DNA of 54,500 nt from positions 1 to 54,500 of the forward strand of contig CANITF010000019.1 in assembly GCA_947470515.1 (NCBI GenBank), written 5' to 3'. Shown in pieces: positions 1-8,699 of the stretch; positions within the stretch are counted from its first letter, which is position 1, and each line of letters begins with the position of its first letter. A program made the translations under genes and the position numbers. The notes under the pieces are model-generated. The model saw nothing but the letters and a program-made list of their open reading frames with translations, did not search any database and was not told where the DNA came from. The stretch comes from Flavobacteriales bacterium (GTDB lineage Bacteria; Bacteroidota; Bacteroidia; Flavobacteriales_D; Crocinitomicaceae).

Positions 1-50
1 CATGTTAATTGTTTTTCGTTCAGTAAAGATAATTCTAAAGTTACAAATCT

Positions 51-58
51 TATCTTTG
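51..58 (+). promoter_or_regulatory. Bacteroidetes -7 box upstream of the M61 peptidase gene
   Basis: TATCTTTG matches the Bacteroidetes sigma-A -7 consensus TAnnTTTG and lies 18 nt before the ATG at 77. No TTG element is seen at the expected -33 spacing, so only half of the promoter is supported. Confidence 0.5.
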
Positions 59-76
59 TATTCAATAAATAATAAT

Positions 77-1867
77 ATGAAAAGGCTACTCCTTATTTCC
101 ATCATTTTTTTCATTTCATTTAATTTCTTTACACAGGAAATTAAATACAATTTACACATGGTAAAGCCTCAAAATCATTACTTTCAAGTTGAAATGGAAT
201 TGTCGAATTTCTCTGAAAAGGAATTGGAAATCAAAATGCCAGTTTGGGCTCCAGGATCTTATCTAGTGAGAGAATTTGCAAAAAATGTTGATTTAGTAAA
301 AGCATTTGATGAAGCAGGAAAATCACTTACCGTAAATAAAATATCAAAGAATACATGGACAATCTCTAAAGGAAAATCTAAAAAAGTGCTTGTTAAATAT
401 GAAGTGTATTCTTTTGAATTATCTGTTCGAACAAGCTTTATAGATTTAACTCATGGATATGTGAGCGGTTCTGGAATTTTTATGTATGTCAATAACCATA
501 AACAACACAAAGGAAGTTTAGAGATTTTTCCTTATGCTGATTTCAAAACTATTTCAACCTCATTGCCCCGAAAAGGAGAATCTGTTGCTAGCGATGGTTC
601 TGAATTATTTGAATTTGAAAATTATGACCAATTAGTTGATTGTCCAATTGAAATTGGAAATCAAGATGTCTTTCAATTTACTGCCGCTGGAGTGATTCAC
701 ACAGTTTCAATGTATGGCGTTGGTAATTATGACATTAAGCAATTACAAGAAGACATGGCAAAAGTCGTTACAACTGCGACAACGGTAATTGGCGAAAATC
801 CAAATAAACAATACACGTTCATTATTCATAACGTTGTTGATGGTCAAGGTGGTTTAGAACACATGAATTCAACTACATTAAGTGTCAACCGTTGGACGTA
901 TCAAGGAGCAGAATACTTGGGATTTTTATCGTTAGTAGCGCACGAATATTTCCATTTGTGGAATGTGAAGAGAATTCGACCAATGGCCTTAGGACCCTTT
1001 AATTACGACGAAGAAAATTACACAACTTTATTGTGGGTAATGGAAGGATTCACTTCTTATTACGATGAATTATTGTTACGTCGCGCGGGATATTACACGA
1101 AAGACGAATATTTAAACAAGATTCAGGGGACTATCAATTATGTTGAAGGTTCAGTTGGAACCAGAGTTCAGCCTGTTGCACATGCTAGTTTTGATGCTTG
1201 GATCAAAGGGTATCGTCCAAATGAAAACAGTGGAAATACGCAAATGACGTATTATTCTCGTGGACAAATGTTAGCGGCGTTAATTGATGCTAAAATCATT
1301 GCGAAATATAAAGGGGAGAAGTGTTTGGATCATTTTTTACAGCAATTGTATAACAAATACTACAAGCAATTGAATCGTGGTTTTTCAGATGCTGAATTCA
1401 AAAAAGAATTAGAAACACTTTTGGGTGAAAACATGGATTCCTTTTTTGCAAATTATGTAAATGGCACAGAAACACCACCTTTCAATGATATTTTGGGTGC
1501 AATTGGAATTGATGTTGAATCAGTTGGAACGGCGAAACCTAATTTTGGAGCAGCTTTGAGACAAGATGGAAATAAAGTTGTTGTACGTTCAATTCGTTCA
1601 GGATCTGCTGCTGAAAACATGGGTTTAAGTGTCAATGATGAAGTAATTGGTTGCAACGGTTTCAGAGTCGATCAATCTTCTTTTGAAGCGTTTTTGGCTT
1701 CACTGGAATTAGGTTCTGAAATTAATATTTTGGTCGCAAGAGACGAATTATTGTTTGAGCTATCTGGCAATATGACACTTTATAATAAGCCTCAATTTCA
1801 ATTCAAATTATCTCCGGATGCTAATAAAGTGAAGTTATTGGAATATTGGCTAAGAGTTGTGGAATGA
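77..1867 (+). CDS. Secreted M61 family metallopeptidase with C-terminal PDZ domain
   Basis: Predicted exported aminopeptidase of the M61 (glycyl aminopeptidase-like) family, 596 aa. The start at 77 gives a clean signal peptide (MKRLLLISIIFFISFNFFTQ); an earlier in-frame ATG at position 2 would add 25 residues in front of it and is less likely. The zinc motif HEYFH is at residues 289-293, with the downstream Glu in MEGFTSYYDE at about 323. The family motif GGLEHMNST lies at about 258-266. A PDZ-like domain (GSAAENMGLSVNDEVIG) occupies about 485-575. The stop overlaps the next start by 4 bp (ATGA), so the two genes are probably translationally coupled. Substrate unknown. Confidence 0.9.
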   Translation: MKRLLLISIIFFISFNFFTQEIKYNLHMVKPQNHYFQVEMELSNFSEKELEIKMPVWAPGSYLVREFAKNVDLVKAFDEAGKSLTVNKISKNTWTISKGKSKKVLVKYEVYSFELSVRTSFIDLTHGYVSGSGIFMYVNNHKQHKGSLEIFPYADFKTISTSLPRKGESVASDGSELFEFENYDQLVDCPIEIGNQDVFQFTAAGVIHTVSMYGVGNYDIKQLQEDMAKVVTTATTVIGENPNKQYTFIIHNVVDGQGGLEHMNSTTLSVNRWTYQGAEYLGFLSLVAHEYFHLWNVKRIRPMALGPFNYDEENYTTLLWVMEGFTSYYDELLLRRAGYYTKDEYLNKIQGTINYVEGSVGTRVQPVAHASFDAWIKGYRPNENSGNTQMTYYSRGQMLAALIDAKIIAKYKGEKCLDHFLQQLYNKYYKQLNRGFSDAEFKKELETLLGENMDSFFANYVNGTETPPFNDILGAIGIDVESVGTAKPNFGAALRQDGNKVVVRSIRSGSAAENMGLSVNDEVIGCNGFRVDQSSFEAFLASLELGSEINILVARDELLFELSGNMTLYNKPQFQFKLSPDANKVKLLEYWLRVVE

Positions 1868-3165
1868 GAAATATACTGGTTTTAGTGTTTCTTTTGTCAT
1901 TTTCTAATTCCTTTTCTCAATCGGATTTTAAAAGCGTACAATTACCTCCTTCAAGTAAATTAGCTCAATTTTATGGTCAATCGGAACCGGCAATTGCGAT
2001 TCATCCAATAAATCAAAACATAATAGCGGCGGCGTGTATTTTAAAAGAATACTATTATTCTATTGATGGTGGTAATACTTGGACGAGCAAAGCGATGAAA
2101 AGTAAATACGGAGTTTGGGGAGATCCTGTTTTAACTTTTGATACAACAGGTCGTTTGTATTATTTTCATTTAGCAAATTACAAAAAAACAAGTTGGATTG
2201 ACCGAATAGTATGCCAAACTGCTGAAAATGTTGACAGTAAATTTAATAAGGGCACGTTCCCGAAACCGAATGGTACAAAAGCACAAGATAAACATTGGAC
2301 GGTTATCAATCCAATGAACAATGAAATTTATATGTCTTGGACGCAGTTTGATGAATATGCTTCGACTGTTTCAACGGATTCATCAATCATTGTCTTTTCA
2401 AAATCTAGTGATCAAGGAAAAACCTGGTCGGATCCTATTCGAATTTCAAAATTTGCTGGTGATTGTATAGACGGTGATAATACTGTTGAAGGAGCAGTTC
2501 CAGCTGTTGGACCAAATGGTGAAATTTATGTTACGTGGACTGGACCTCACGGACTAGTGATGCAAAAATCAGTTGATGGTGGAAAAACATGGTTGGCAGA
2601 AGAGCAATTTATTCATATTCATTCTGGAGGTTGGGATCTTACAATTCCTGGCTTACAAAGAGCAAATGGTTTACCTATTTTGGTTAGTGATTTAAGTAAT
2701 GGTTCAAATCGTGGAACGTTGTATTTAAATTGGTGCGATCAAAAAAATGGGGAGGGAGATACTGATTCTTGGTTATCAAGTTCGAATGATGGAGGGAAAA
2801 CTTGGTCTGATCCTGTTCGAGTGAACCAAGATGAGTCAAAAAAACATCAGTTTTTTACATGGATGACAATCGATCAATCAAACGGAAATTTGTACTTCGT
2901 TTATTACGATAGAAGAAATTATAAGGATAATCAAACGGATGTTTACCTTTCAACTTCAAGAGATGGAGGATTGACTTTTTCTGAAAACCGTATTTCTGAT
3001 AAGCCTTTTAAACCTAGTGATAATGTTTTCTTTGGTGATTACCTGAATATTTCTGCCGTAAATGGTGTGATTCGCCCAATTTGGCCAAGAATGGATAATG
3101 GACGCATAACTCTTTGGGTTACACTTATAGAAGAAAGTGATTTACTTAAGTCAATTGAGAAATAA
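1864..3165 (+). CDS. Secreted BNR/Asp-box repeat protein (sialidase-like fold)
   Basis: 433-aa exported protein with signal peptide MRNILVLVFLLSFSNSFSQ. It has five Asp-box motifs of the SxDxGxTW type at about residues 65 (SIDGGNTW), 180 (SSDQGKTW), 236 (SVDGGKTW), 305 (SNDGGKTW) and 362 (SRDGGLTF), which mark a beta-propeller like those of sialidases. Asp boxes alone do not prove sialidase activity and I do not see the full set of catalytic Arg residues, so the role is open. The start at 1864 is preferred because it begins the signal peptide and overlaps the peptidase stop by 4 bp. Its 3' end overlaps the convergent cupin gene by 20 bp. Confidence 0.8.
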   Translation: MRNILVLVFLLSFSNSFSQSDFKSVQLPPSSKLAQFYGQSEPAIAIHPINQNIIAAACILKEYYYSIDGGNTWTSKAMKSKYGVWGDPVLTFDTTGRLYYFHLANYKKTSWIDRIVCQTAENVDSKFNKGTFPKPNGTKAQDKHWTVINPMNNEIYMSWTQFDEYASTVSTDSSIIVFSKSSDQGKTWSDPIRISKFAGDCIDGDNTVEGAVPAVGPNGEIYVTWTGPHGLVMQKSVDGGKTWLAEEQFIHIHSGGWDLTIPGLQRANGLPILVSDLSNGSNRGTLYLNWCDQKNGEGDTDSWLSSSNDGGKTWSDPVRVNQDESKKHQFFTWMTIDQSNGNLYFVYYDRRNYKDNQTDVYLSTSRDGGLTFSENRISDKPFKPSDNVFFGDYLNISAVNGVIRPIWPRMDNGRITLWVTLIEESDLLKSIEK

Positions 3166-3619
3166 TCTCTTCATGTAAAGGAAACAAAGGAAGTAACTCG
3201 TCTTTTGTGAATAATTCAAAGTCAGCAAAATCAAATCCAGGAGCCACAACACAAGAAACAAGAGAATAAGCATTTTCACCACGAACACTTGAACCAAAGA
3301 TGGTGTTTTTAGGAACCATAAATTGAGGTAGTTCACCATTTTGAAGATCTAATCCAATTAAATTTTCAGTATGTCCTTTTTCATCTAAAACATGAACAAT
3401 TAAAGGGCTTCCACTATGAAAAAACCACAATTCGTCACTTTTGATTCGGTGAAATTTAGAAACGTTACTTGACGTCAATAAAAAATAAATGGAAGTCATT
3501 AATTGCCTTTTTCCAGAATTGATGGTTTCAAGAGAACGATACGTTTCTTTATAAAATCCTCCTTCAGGATGAGGAAGCAATTCAAGTTTTTCAATAAGCA
3601 ATTCGATTTCTTGTGTCAT
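3146..3619 (-). CDS. Cupin family protein (DUF985)
   Basis: 157-aa cytoplasmic protein of the DUF985 cupin family (related to yeast YML079w). The N-terminal PHPEGGFYKETYRS (about residues 17-30) and the RIKSDELWFFHSGSPL segment (about 58-73) are characteristic of the family, and the length fits a full single-domain cupin. Family members bind small ligands but a general reaction is not established. It starts 3 bp after the stop of the upstream outer-membrane protein gene, so the two are co-transcribed. Its last 20 bp overlap the end of the opposite-strand BNR gene. Confidence 0.85.
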   Translation of the reverse strand: MTQEIELLIEKLELLPHPEGGFYKETYRSLETINSGKRQLMTSIYFLLTSSNVSKFHRIKSDELWFFHSGSPLIVHVLDEKGHTENLIGLDLQNGELPQFMVPKNTIFGSSVRGENAYSLVSCVVAPGFDFADFELFTKDELLPLFPLHEEIISQLT

Positions 3620-3622
3620 AAA

Positions 3623-4384
3623 TTATTCTATTGGGCCTTGAATAAATTGTGGACCTTTGGTTTTAATATTTGGAAAGAAATATTTGAAATCAATGGATAA
3701 ATAAGATCCGTCAATTTCTCCGTAAATGGTTTTCTCATATCCTTGGTATTTGTACTGAGCTATTAGATCAAAGACTGGGGCAAAAGGAACCCGCGCAGAA
3801 CCACCTAAATAAAAGAATCCACTTTTTTCTGTGCGATATTCAAAACCAAAGTTCGCATTTAAATCTGCTCCAAATTTTTTGTAAGCAAATCCAGAATGCG
3901 TAAAACTATGTGGACCACCGGGTAATGTTAATACTCCGACAGAAGTGGGCTTGAAGGTGAAAGCAAATCCCAAGGATGCATTCATGTAAATTTGTTCGCT
4001 TAATTGAACGTATACTAAGGCATTGATTGGAACATCATAACAAATGAAGCTAAAGTTATTTTCACCTGAAACATTTGAATCAGCTACCGCCATTGTTACA
4101 TCAAAATTTCTTTGTGTAAAATTAATTCCTGATTCAAGAGCAATAAGCTTTGTAAGTCCTGCTCTTACTGTCCCACCGAAGGAAAAACCCATTTTTTGAG
4201 TTATTGAAGTTGAAAATTCATTATTTGTAAATGAATTAAAAGGTGTTCCAATAAAATTCGATGGAAAGACAGTTCTAACCTGCAAACCAAAATAAGAAGG
4301 GAATTTCTCTTTTTTAGCAGGTTTTGTTTGGGTAAAAGAAATACCGATTTGAAAAAGTAAAAATATGAATGTTATATATTTCAT
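3623..4384 (-). CDS. Predicted outer-membrane beta-barrel protein
   Basis: 253-aa exported protein with signal peptide MKYITFIFLLFQIGISFTQ followed by alternating hydrophobic/polar segments rich in Gly, Phe and Tyr (for example SFGGTVRAGLTKLIALESGINFTQ), typical of small Bacteroidetes outer-membrane barrels. No specific subfamily is recognised. First gene of a two-gene unit with the DUF985 cupin (3-bp gap). No evidence for a transported substrate. Confidence 0.65.
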   Translation of the reverse strand: MKYITFIFLLFQIGISFTQTKPAKKEKFPSYFGLQVRTVFPSNFIGTPFNSFTNNEFSTSITQKMGFSFGGTVRAGLTKLIALESGINFTQRNFDVTMAVADSNVSGENNFSFICYDVPINALVYVQLSEQIYMNASLGFAFTFKPTSVGVLTLPGGPHSFTHSGFAYKKFGADLNANFGFEYRTEKSGFFYLGGSARVPFAPVFDLIAQYKYQGYEKTIYGEIDGSYLSIDFKYFFPNIKTKGPQFIQGPIE

Positions 4385-4484
4385 TGTTCGTATTACACTG
4401 TGAATTAACTGAAAAAAAAGAAGATTATTTTACCGGTTGATTCATTTGTAGTATTAATTGTTTAAAGCGATGATTTTTTAAAAA

Positions 4485-4516
4485 GTATCCTTCGGCAAGC
4501 TCAGGAAACTTTTTCC
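4485..4516. repeat. Short intergenic 'CTTCGrCAAGCTCAG'-type repeat fragment
   Basis: In the gap between the nitroreductase and the barrel gene lies CCTTCGGCAAGCTCAGG. It resembles the reverse complement of CTGAGCTTGTCGAAGTAC seen at 17475-17493, so it is probably a degenerate single copy of the same repeat family. Confidence 0.5.
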
Positions 4517-4524
4517 TTATTTTT

Positions 4525-5112
4525 TTATTCCGTAAACCATTCCGATGTATATTCAATTGGTTTTCGATGTGCTTTTGGCCACTCTATTGCAGGATAACCG
4601 ATATAAAACAGTCCGATACATTTATCTTTTTCTCCAATTCCTAAAAATTTGTTCATTTTTGCGTGGTAAATGAGTTTGGGTGTTGCCCAAAAACCTCCTA
4701 AACCATAAGCTGTGCAGGTTAAATGCATATTTTGAATTGCACAAGCTACGGCTTCAATTTCTTCAATTTCCAGAATCTTTTCTTCTTCTTGTCGTTTCAT
4801 ACAAACTGCAATCACAACAGACGATTTCAAGGGCCTTGTTATCATCTTTGCCAATTTCGTGTCTTTTTGGTCCGCTATTGGCGTTAGCTCTAAATATGTT
4901 TTTGCTAGGAAATCACTTAATCGCTGTCTTGCATTTTCAGTAAAAATCTTGAATCGCCAAGGCTGAGTATTGCCATGCGTAGGTGCCCATTGGGCATTGT
5001 TTAGGAGGACTTCAATTTGTTCTTTATGGACTTTTCTATCGCTAAATTGCTCGGGATAAATCGTTCTTCTTTCACGGATAAGTTCGTTTGTTTCTGAAAG
5101 ATTAAATTTCAT
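4525..5112 (-). CDS. Nitroreductase family protein
   Basis: 195-aa FMN-dependent nitroreductase-fold oxidoreductase, probably cytoplasmic and dimeric. The N-terminal RERRTIYPEQFSDRKV and the APTHGNTQPWRFKIF segment (about residues 43-57) contain the usual FMN-contacting Arg/Asn/Trp positions, and GLGGFWATPKL (about 137-147) matches the second FMN-binding region. Closest in feel to YdjA-type small nitroreductases. Flanked on both sides by repeat-bearing gaps, so it is probably transcribed alone. Physiological substrate unknown. Confidence 0.88.
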   Translation of the reverse strand: MKFNLSETNELIRERRTIYPEQFSDRKVHKEQIEVLLNNAQWAPTHGNTQPWRFKIFTENARQRLSDFLAKTYLELTPIADQKDTKLAKMITRPLKSSVVIAVCMKRQEEEKILEIEEIEAVACAIQNMHLTCTAYGLGGFWATPKLIYHAKMNKFLGIGEKDKCIGLFYIGYPAIEWPKAHRKPIEYTSEWFTE

Positions 5113-5166
5113 AAGGGTTAAAATAATTGGAACCCAAAAATAAGGAATAAAGTGAGAAGTTAGGGT

Positions 5167-5257
5167 GAAAAGTAAAAAGTAAAAAGTGAAAGGTAAAAAG
5201 TGGAATTCCCAAGAATCAAAATAATTCTTCCTTTTTCCTTTTACCTTTTTACTTTTG
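5167..5257. repeat. Heptad-repeat hairpin, copy A1
   Basis: Left arm is five consecutive 7-mers (GAAAAGT, AAAAAGT, AAAAAGT, GAAAGGT, AAAAAGT; 5167-5201). Right arm (about 5223-5257) is the opposite-strand version (TTCTTCC, TTTTTCC, TTTTACC, TTTTTAC, TTTTGTT). Twelve bases, 5168-5179, pair perfectly with 5245-5256. The spacer contains CAAGAATCAAA, shared with copy A2 near 32227. It lies between the stop of the thioredoxin-like gene and the start of the nitroreductase gene. Confidence 0.8.
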
Positions 5258-5267
5258 TTTACTCCGT

Positions 5268-6704
5268 CTAATGCTCTTGCATCTCCTTATTTGCTTTTTG
5301 GATGTAAAAGAAAGTTCTATCAATTGTTTGATATTGTCCGTCCGGCAAAGGTCCTAGAGCAGGCGCTTCCACAATATAACCATATCCATCAATTAAAACA
5401 TAGCTAGGGAAAGATTCAATTCTATAATTATTCCAAATTGGATTTGAACGACTCGCTGCACATTTTTCCCAAGGAATACTTTTAAGAAAGGAGGAGTTTT
5501 GGACTGATGCAGAAATAGTATCTGGATAAATAGTGATGAAAGTCACATCCTCTTTATAATTTTTATACATGTCAATTAATGGCGGCACTTCGATTTCACT
5601 TTTTTGACTCGTTGGATCATAAAAATGTAAATACACGTATTTTTTTGAATAATTCGTCAAGACTTTCGTCTCATTTTTGTCATTTTTTAAAACAAAATCA
5701 GGTGCTTTTCCACCAGCTACTAATTGTGTTAAACGATCCGTCATGTTTCGAGCAATGATGGCATTTGCTGCAAATAAACTGTGATTCGCAACGCTGTCAA
5801 GAACCGTTAAAATATTTGTTTGCGGAAAATCTTTCGAATAAAATTCTTCTGATAATGCTTTGATCATAACGATTTCTCGAATTCGCATATTGATTAAGGT
5901 ATATTCTGTTCCCAAAGCACGCATGATTAACGTTGGACTACTTTTCAATAAGGCTTGGTAGACCTTCGTATTTGTTTCTGTCGATAAGCGAGGTACCATT
6001 TTTTCGTAAAAAGCTGAAATGTAGCCCATATAGGCATCGTTTTTATACGCAACTATTGATGGTTTAATATAAAAATCATGCTTTTCATACCGATTTCTTT
6101 CCGCAGCATTTTGAATGTTATCTAAAGATGCTGTGGAGAATTTTACAAAAGTTTTAAAGTAAGTATTGGTATCAGCAATGTATTGCTTTTCTGCATTCGT
6201 TTTGAATTGATCTAGTTTCGCCGCAAATTCTAATGGTTGTGTATTTTTTAAATAATATGAATCACTAATAAAACCGTCCATCCATCTTTGGAATTGTAGA
6301 ATTTTGAAATTAATATCATTGGAATCAAGGTCAAAAAATGTTACTTCAATTGAATTTCCACTAGGTCGATAAGGCTCATATCGGTCTTTTTCTGGAAGAT
6401 ATAAATCGTACGTAGAATTTGGTTGAATGTATAGATAACTTTTGTTTTTGCCAGGATGAACAATCACTTTTTGTGTTTCAGTAATGAAAAAAGAAACAGA
6501 AAATGTACTATCACTTTTAACAGTTGTTGAAGCTAAAGGCGACTCATTCATACTCAAATAATCCTCTATTCCAGCAATAGTAACTGTTTTGCCAACATAA
6601 CTTGGAGCGTATCCTTTAACCGTCACAATGCTCCCTTTTTGACCCAACAGGCTATAAGAAGACAAAAAAGTCAGAATTATTGAGAAGAGAATTTGTTTCA
6701 CCAT
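5268..6704 (-). CDS. Exported thioredoxin-fold protein lacking the CXXC motif
   Basis: 478-aa secreted or periplasmic protein (signal peptide MVKQILFSIILTFLSSYSLLGQ). The N-terminal part resembles the DUF4369-type beta domain found in front of TlpA proteins (GSIVTVKGYAPSYVGKTV...). The C-terminal part from about residue 340 is thioredoxin-like: APDFVLKNDKNETKVL, then YLHFYDPTSQKSE where a CGPC motif would sit, and the cis-Pro strand ESFPSYVLIDGYGYIV near 430. With no CXXC it cannot be a classical disulfide reductase; a binding or scaffold role is an inference. Flanked by repeat-containing gaps. Confidence 0.75.
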   Translation of the reverse strand: MVKQILFSIILTFLSSYSLLGQKGSIVTVKGYAPSYVGKTVTIAGIEDYLSMNESPLASTTVKSDSTFSVSFFITETQKVIVHPGKNKSYLYIQPNSTYDLYLPEKDRYEPYRPSGNSIEVTFFDLDSNDINFKILQFQRWMDGFISDSYYLKNTQPLEFAAKLDQFKTNAEKQYIADTNTYFKTFVKFSTASLDNIQNAAERNRYEKHDFYIKPSIVAYKNDAYMGYISAFYEKMVPRLSTETNTKVYQALLKSSPTLIMRALGTEYTLINMRIREIVMIKALSEEFYSKDFPQTNILTVLDSVANHSLFAANAIIARNMTDRLTQLVAGGKAPDFVLKNDKNETKVLTNYSKKYVYLHFYDPTSQKSEIEVPPLIDMYKNYKEDVTFITIYPDTISASVQNSSFLKSIPWEKCAASRSNPIWNNYRIESFPSYVLIDGYGYIVEAPALGPLPDGQYQTIDRTFFYIQKANKEMQEH

Positions 6705-6735
6705 TTTATTGTTTTTTCGATTAGCTCGATTTTAA

Positions 6736-6897
6736 TTATTAGTTATAAAACGAATTACAAATTACAAGTTTTTGAACCAAAATAGTTATTAGTTACGAAT
6801 TACAAATTACAAGTTTTTGAACCAGAATAATTTATCGTTTTTTTATCTTGTAATTATTAACTTGTAACTATTAACTTGTAATTAGCAACTAATATTA
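6736..6897. repeat. Heptad-period intergenic repeat region with direct and inverted copies
   Basis: A 29-bp block beginning CGAATTACAAATTACAAG occurs twice (6751-6779 and 6796-6824), each preceded by TTATTAGTTA. From about 6848 the opposite orientation appears as 7-mers (CTTGTAA, TTATTAA, CTTGTAA, CTATTAA, CTTGTAA, TTAGCAA). The left AATTACAAG units can pair with the right CTTGTAATT units. It fills most of the 203-bp gap between coaD and the downstream gene on the same strand. Confidence 0.75.
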
Positions 6898-6907
6898 TAC
6901 CACAGAT

Positions 6908-7366
6908 TTAAACGAGTAGGTGAGCATTGGTTACAAATTGATTAATATCTCCGTTGTTTTTGAAAATTTCTCGAACAATTGTTGCGTTGATTGATGCGAA
7001 TTCTTGATCTGTCAAAAGAAATACTGTTTCAATCCCAGATAAACTTTCATTCATGTGAGCAATTGATTTTTCAAATTCAAAATCTACCGTATTGCGCAAA
7101 CCACGAACAATTGCAGTTGCTTTCACATCTTTGCATAATTCGACAGTTAGTTTATTATACGTTACGACTTGCACAGCTTCTCCATTTTGAAAAAGTGATT
7201 CAATATGCAGAATCCGTTTTTGAAGGTCGAATTGGTAGTTTTTTGAACTGTTTATGCCAATAGCAATTATGATTTCGTCAAAAATTTTCAACGCTTTTTT
7301 TACAACAGCTTCATGACCTTTTGTAAATGGATCAAAGGATCCTGGAAATAGACCTATTTTTTTCAT
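6908..7366 (-). CDS. coaD: Phosphopantetheine adenylyltransferase
   Basis: Transfers AMP from ATP to 4'-phosphopantetheine to give dephospho-CoA, the fourth step of coenzyme A synthesis; cytoplasmic. 152 aa, slightly shorter than the usual ~160. The nucleotidyltransferase signature GSFDPFTKGH is at residues 9-18 with the TxGH motif at 15-18. IVRGLRNTVDFEFE (about 86-99) matches the conserved RGLR substrate/ATP loop. Lies 12 bp after rsmD on the same strand, the common rsmD-coaD pairing. Confidence 0.97.
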   Translation of the reverse strand: MKKIGLFPGSFDPFTKGHEAVVKKALKIFDEIIIAIGINSSKNYQFDLQKRILHIESLFQNGEAVQVVTYNKLTVELCKDVKATAIVRGLRNTVDFEFEKSIAHMNESLSGIETVFLLTDQEFASINATIVREIFKNNGDINQFVTNAHLLV

Positions 7367-7378
7367 GACATAGTGGTA

Positions 7379-7921
7379 TTAAGAATCCTTTCGAAAAAAA
7401 CTGAAATGAACATTACCAAATGTACGTTTTAAATCGAAATGTGGAACTTCTTCCAATTTAGTGTGTTTTCCATGTTCAATAATCAATAATCCGTCCTCAG
7501 TGAGAAGGTCATGCTCAAAAACCAACTTAGCTATTTCATCTTGAAACATATACTCATACGGTGGATCAGCAAAAATCAAATCAAATTTTTGATCTGTCTT
7601 TTTCAAATATTGTAAAATATCCGACTTGATCGTTTCTAATTGAGGCGTAATATTAAATTCAATGGCATTTTTTCGTATAAATGATAAACAGTTTGAATTG
7701 ATATCCACTGCAGTAACATGCGCTGCATCGCGGGAGATAAATTCAAAAGATATATTTCCTGTCCCAGCACATAAATCCAAGATTTTCAAATCAGAAATGT
7801 CCATTTGGTGCTCCAAAACATTGAAGATTCCTTCTTTTGCAAAGTCTGTTGTTGGACGAGAAGGGAAGTTTTTAGGAACCGAAAAGCGTCGCGCTTTTAG
7901 TGTGCCAGCTATTATACGCAA
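7379..7921 (-). CDS. rsmD: 16S rRNA (guanine(966)-N2)-methyltransferase
   Basis: SAM-dependent methyltransferase that modifies G966 (E. coli numbering) of 16S rRNA in the 30S particle. 180 aa. MRIIAGTLKARRF is the typical family start; the SAM-binding motif I is LDLCAGTG (48-55) and the catalytic DPPY is at 119-122. Its first 10 bp overlap the end of the DUF3822 gene and it is followed 12 bp later by coaD, so the three form one operon. Confidence 0.96.
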   Translation of the reverse strand: MRIIAGTLKARRFSVPKNFPSRPTTDFAKEGIFNVLEHQMDISDLKILDLCAGTGNISFEFISRDAAHVTAVDINSNCLSFIRKNAIEFNITPQLETIKSDILQYLKKTDQKFDLIFADPPYEYMFQDEIAKLVFEHDLLTEDGLLIIEHGKHTKLEEVPHFDLKRTFGNVHFSFFRKDS

Positions 7922-8667
7922 AGTTTTTGTGAATTAGTTATAAAGTCAGTATTGACAGTAATTGTAGCATTTTTTAAATCTTGCAACGATTGAAGTTTTT
8001 GTTGTAATTCACTAATTTGTTCAGCAGAAGAACCAACTCCAGGACAAATTTGAATTGCACCATTTTCTTTCAAATATTCCTTTTGTTGCAATGTAAACAT
8101 CAAATGATAAACAATATCATCAATAAAATGATAGTCAAAAACAGTATAGAATTGTAATTTATTTTCTTTTGCGATGCACATCAAAAAGAAATCATTGTAG
8201 ATAACCAGTGTCGTCTTTAATTTAAAGCTCGGTTCAGAAAAAAGTCCTCTTATGACGTGAGAACCTTCGTGTTGAATGATTGAACGCGGATATTTCATGA
8301 CAAAAAATGATTTCACCCACAGAGGAATTTCGAATAAATTCACTATTCCTTGTTCTGGAATTCGATTGTAATCAATGTGATCTTTTGGCGTTTCTTCTCC
8401 AAAACACAAGCGGTAAATTTTCTCAGGATTTGATTCTCCAAAAATATTTGCTGGCACCAAGGTTGAACGAATGGTACTCCAAGAAATTGTTTGTTCATCA
8501 AAATCCTGATTTTTCAAACCACATTCAGCAATAAAATCCTCTAATTGTTCTTTGTAACTGTGGTCTTTTTTATCTTTAAAAAGAAATGCATGGTGATTCA
8601 CAACATCGTTAATTGACGTTGTAAACCGAACGGCTACTTCTGATAATTCTACAGATAAATGCTTCAC
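7912..8667 (-). CDS. DUF3822 family protein
   Basis: 251-aa protein of the Bacteroidetes-restricted DUF3822 family, which regularly sits directly upstream of rsmD and coaD, as here. No signal peptide or membrane segments. Segments such as NHHAFLFKDKKDHSY and the central LWVKSFFVMKYP look like the ASKHA-related fold proposed for the family, but no catalytic motif is clear. Function unknown; position suggests a link to ribosome maturation or CoA only by association. Confidence 0.85.
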   Translation of the reverse strand: MKHLSVELSEVAVRFTTSINDVVNHHAFLFKDKKDHSYKEQLEDFIAECGLKNQDFDEQTISWSTIRSTLVPANIFGESNPEKIYRLCFGEETPKDHIDYNRIPEQGIVNLFEIPLWVKSFFVMKYPRSIIQHEGSHVIRGLFSEPSFKLKTTLVIYNDFFLMCIAKENKLQFYTVFDYHFIDDIVYHLMFTLQQKEYLKENGAIQICPGVGSSAEQISELQQKLQSLQDLKNATITVNTDFITNSQKLCV

Positions 8668-8699
8668 AGATTCAAATTATTTAATGCACTTTTTTGAAG

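Noticed and set aside
2-76. N-terminal extension of the M61 peptidase from an ATG at position 2
   Set aside because: It would bury the signal peptide and would place the TATCTTTG promoter box inside the gene.
1864-3165. Calling the BNR-repeat protein a sialidase
   Set aside because: Asp boxes are clear but the catalytic Arg triad and the Tyr/Glu pair could not be identified with confidence.
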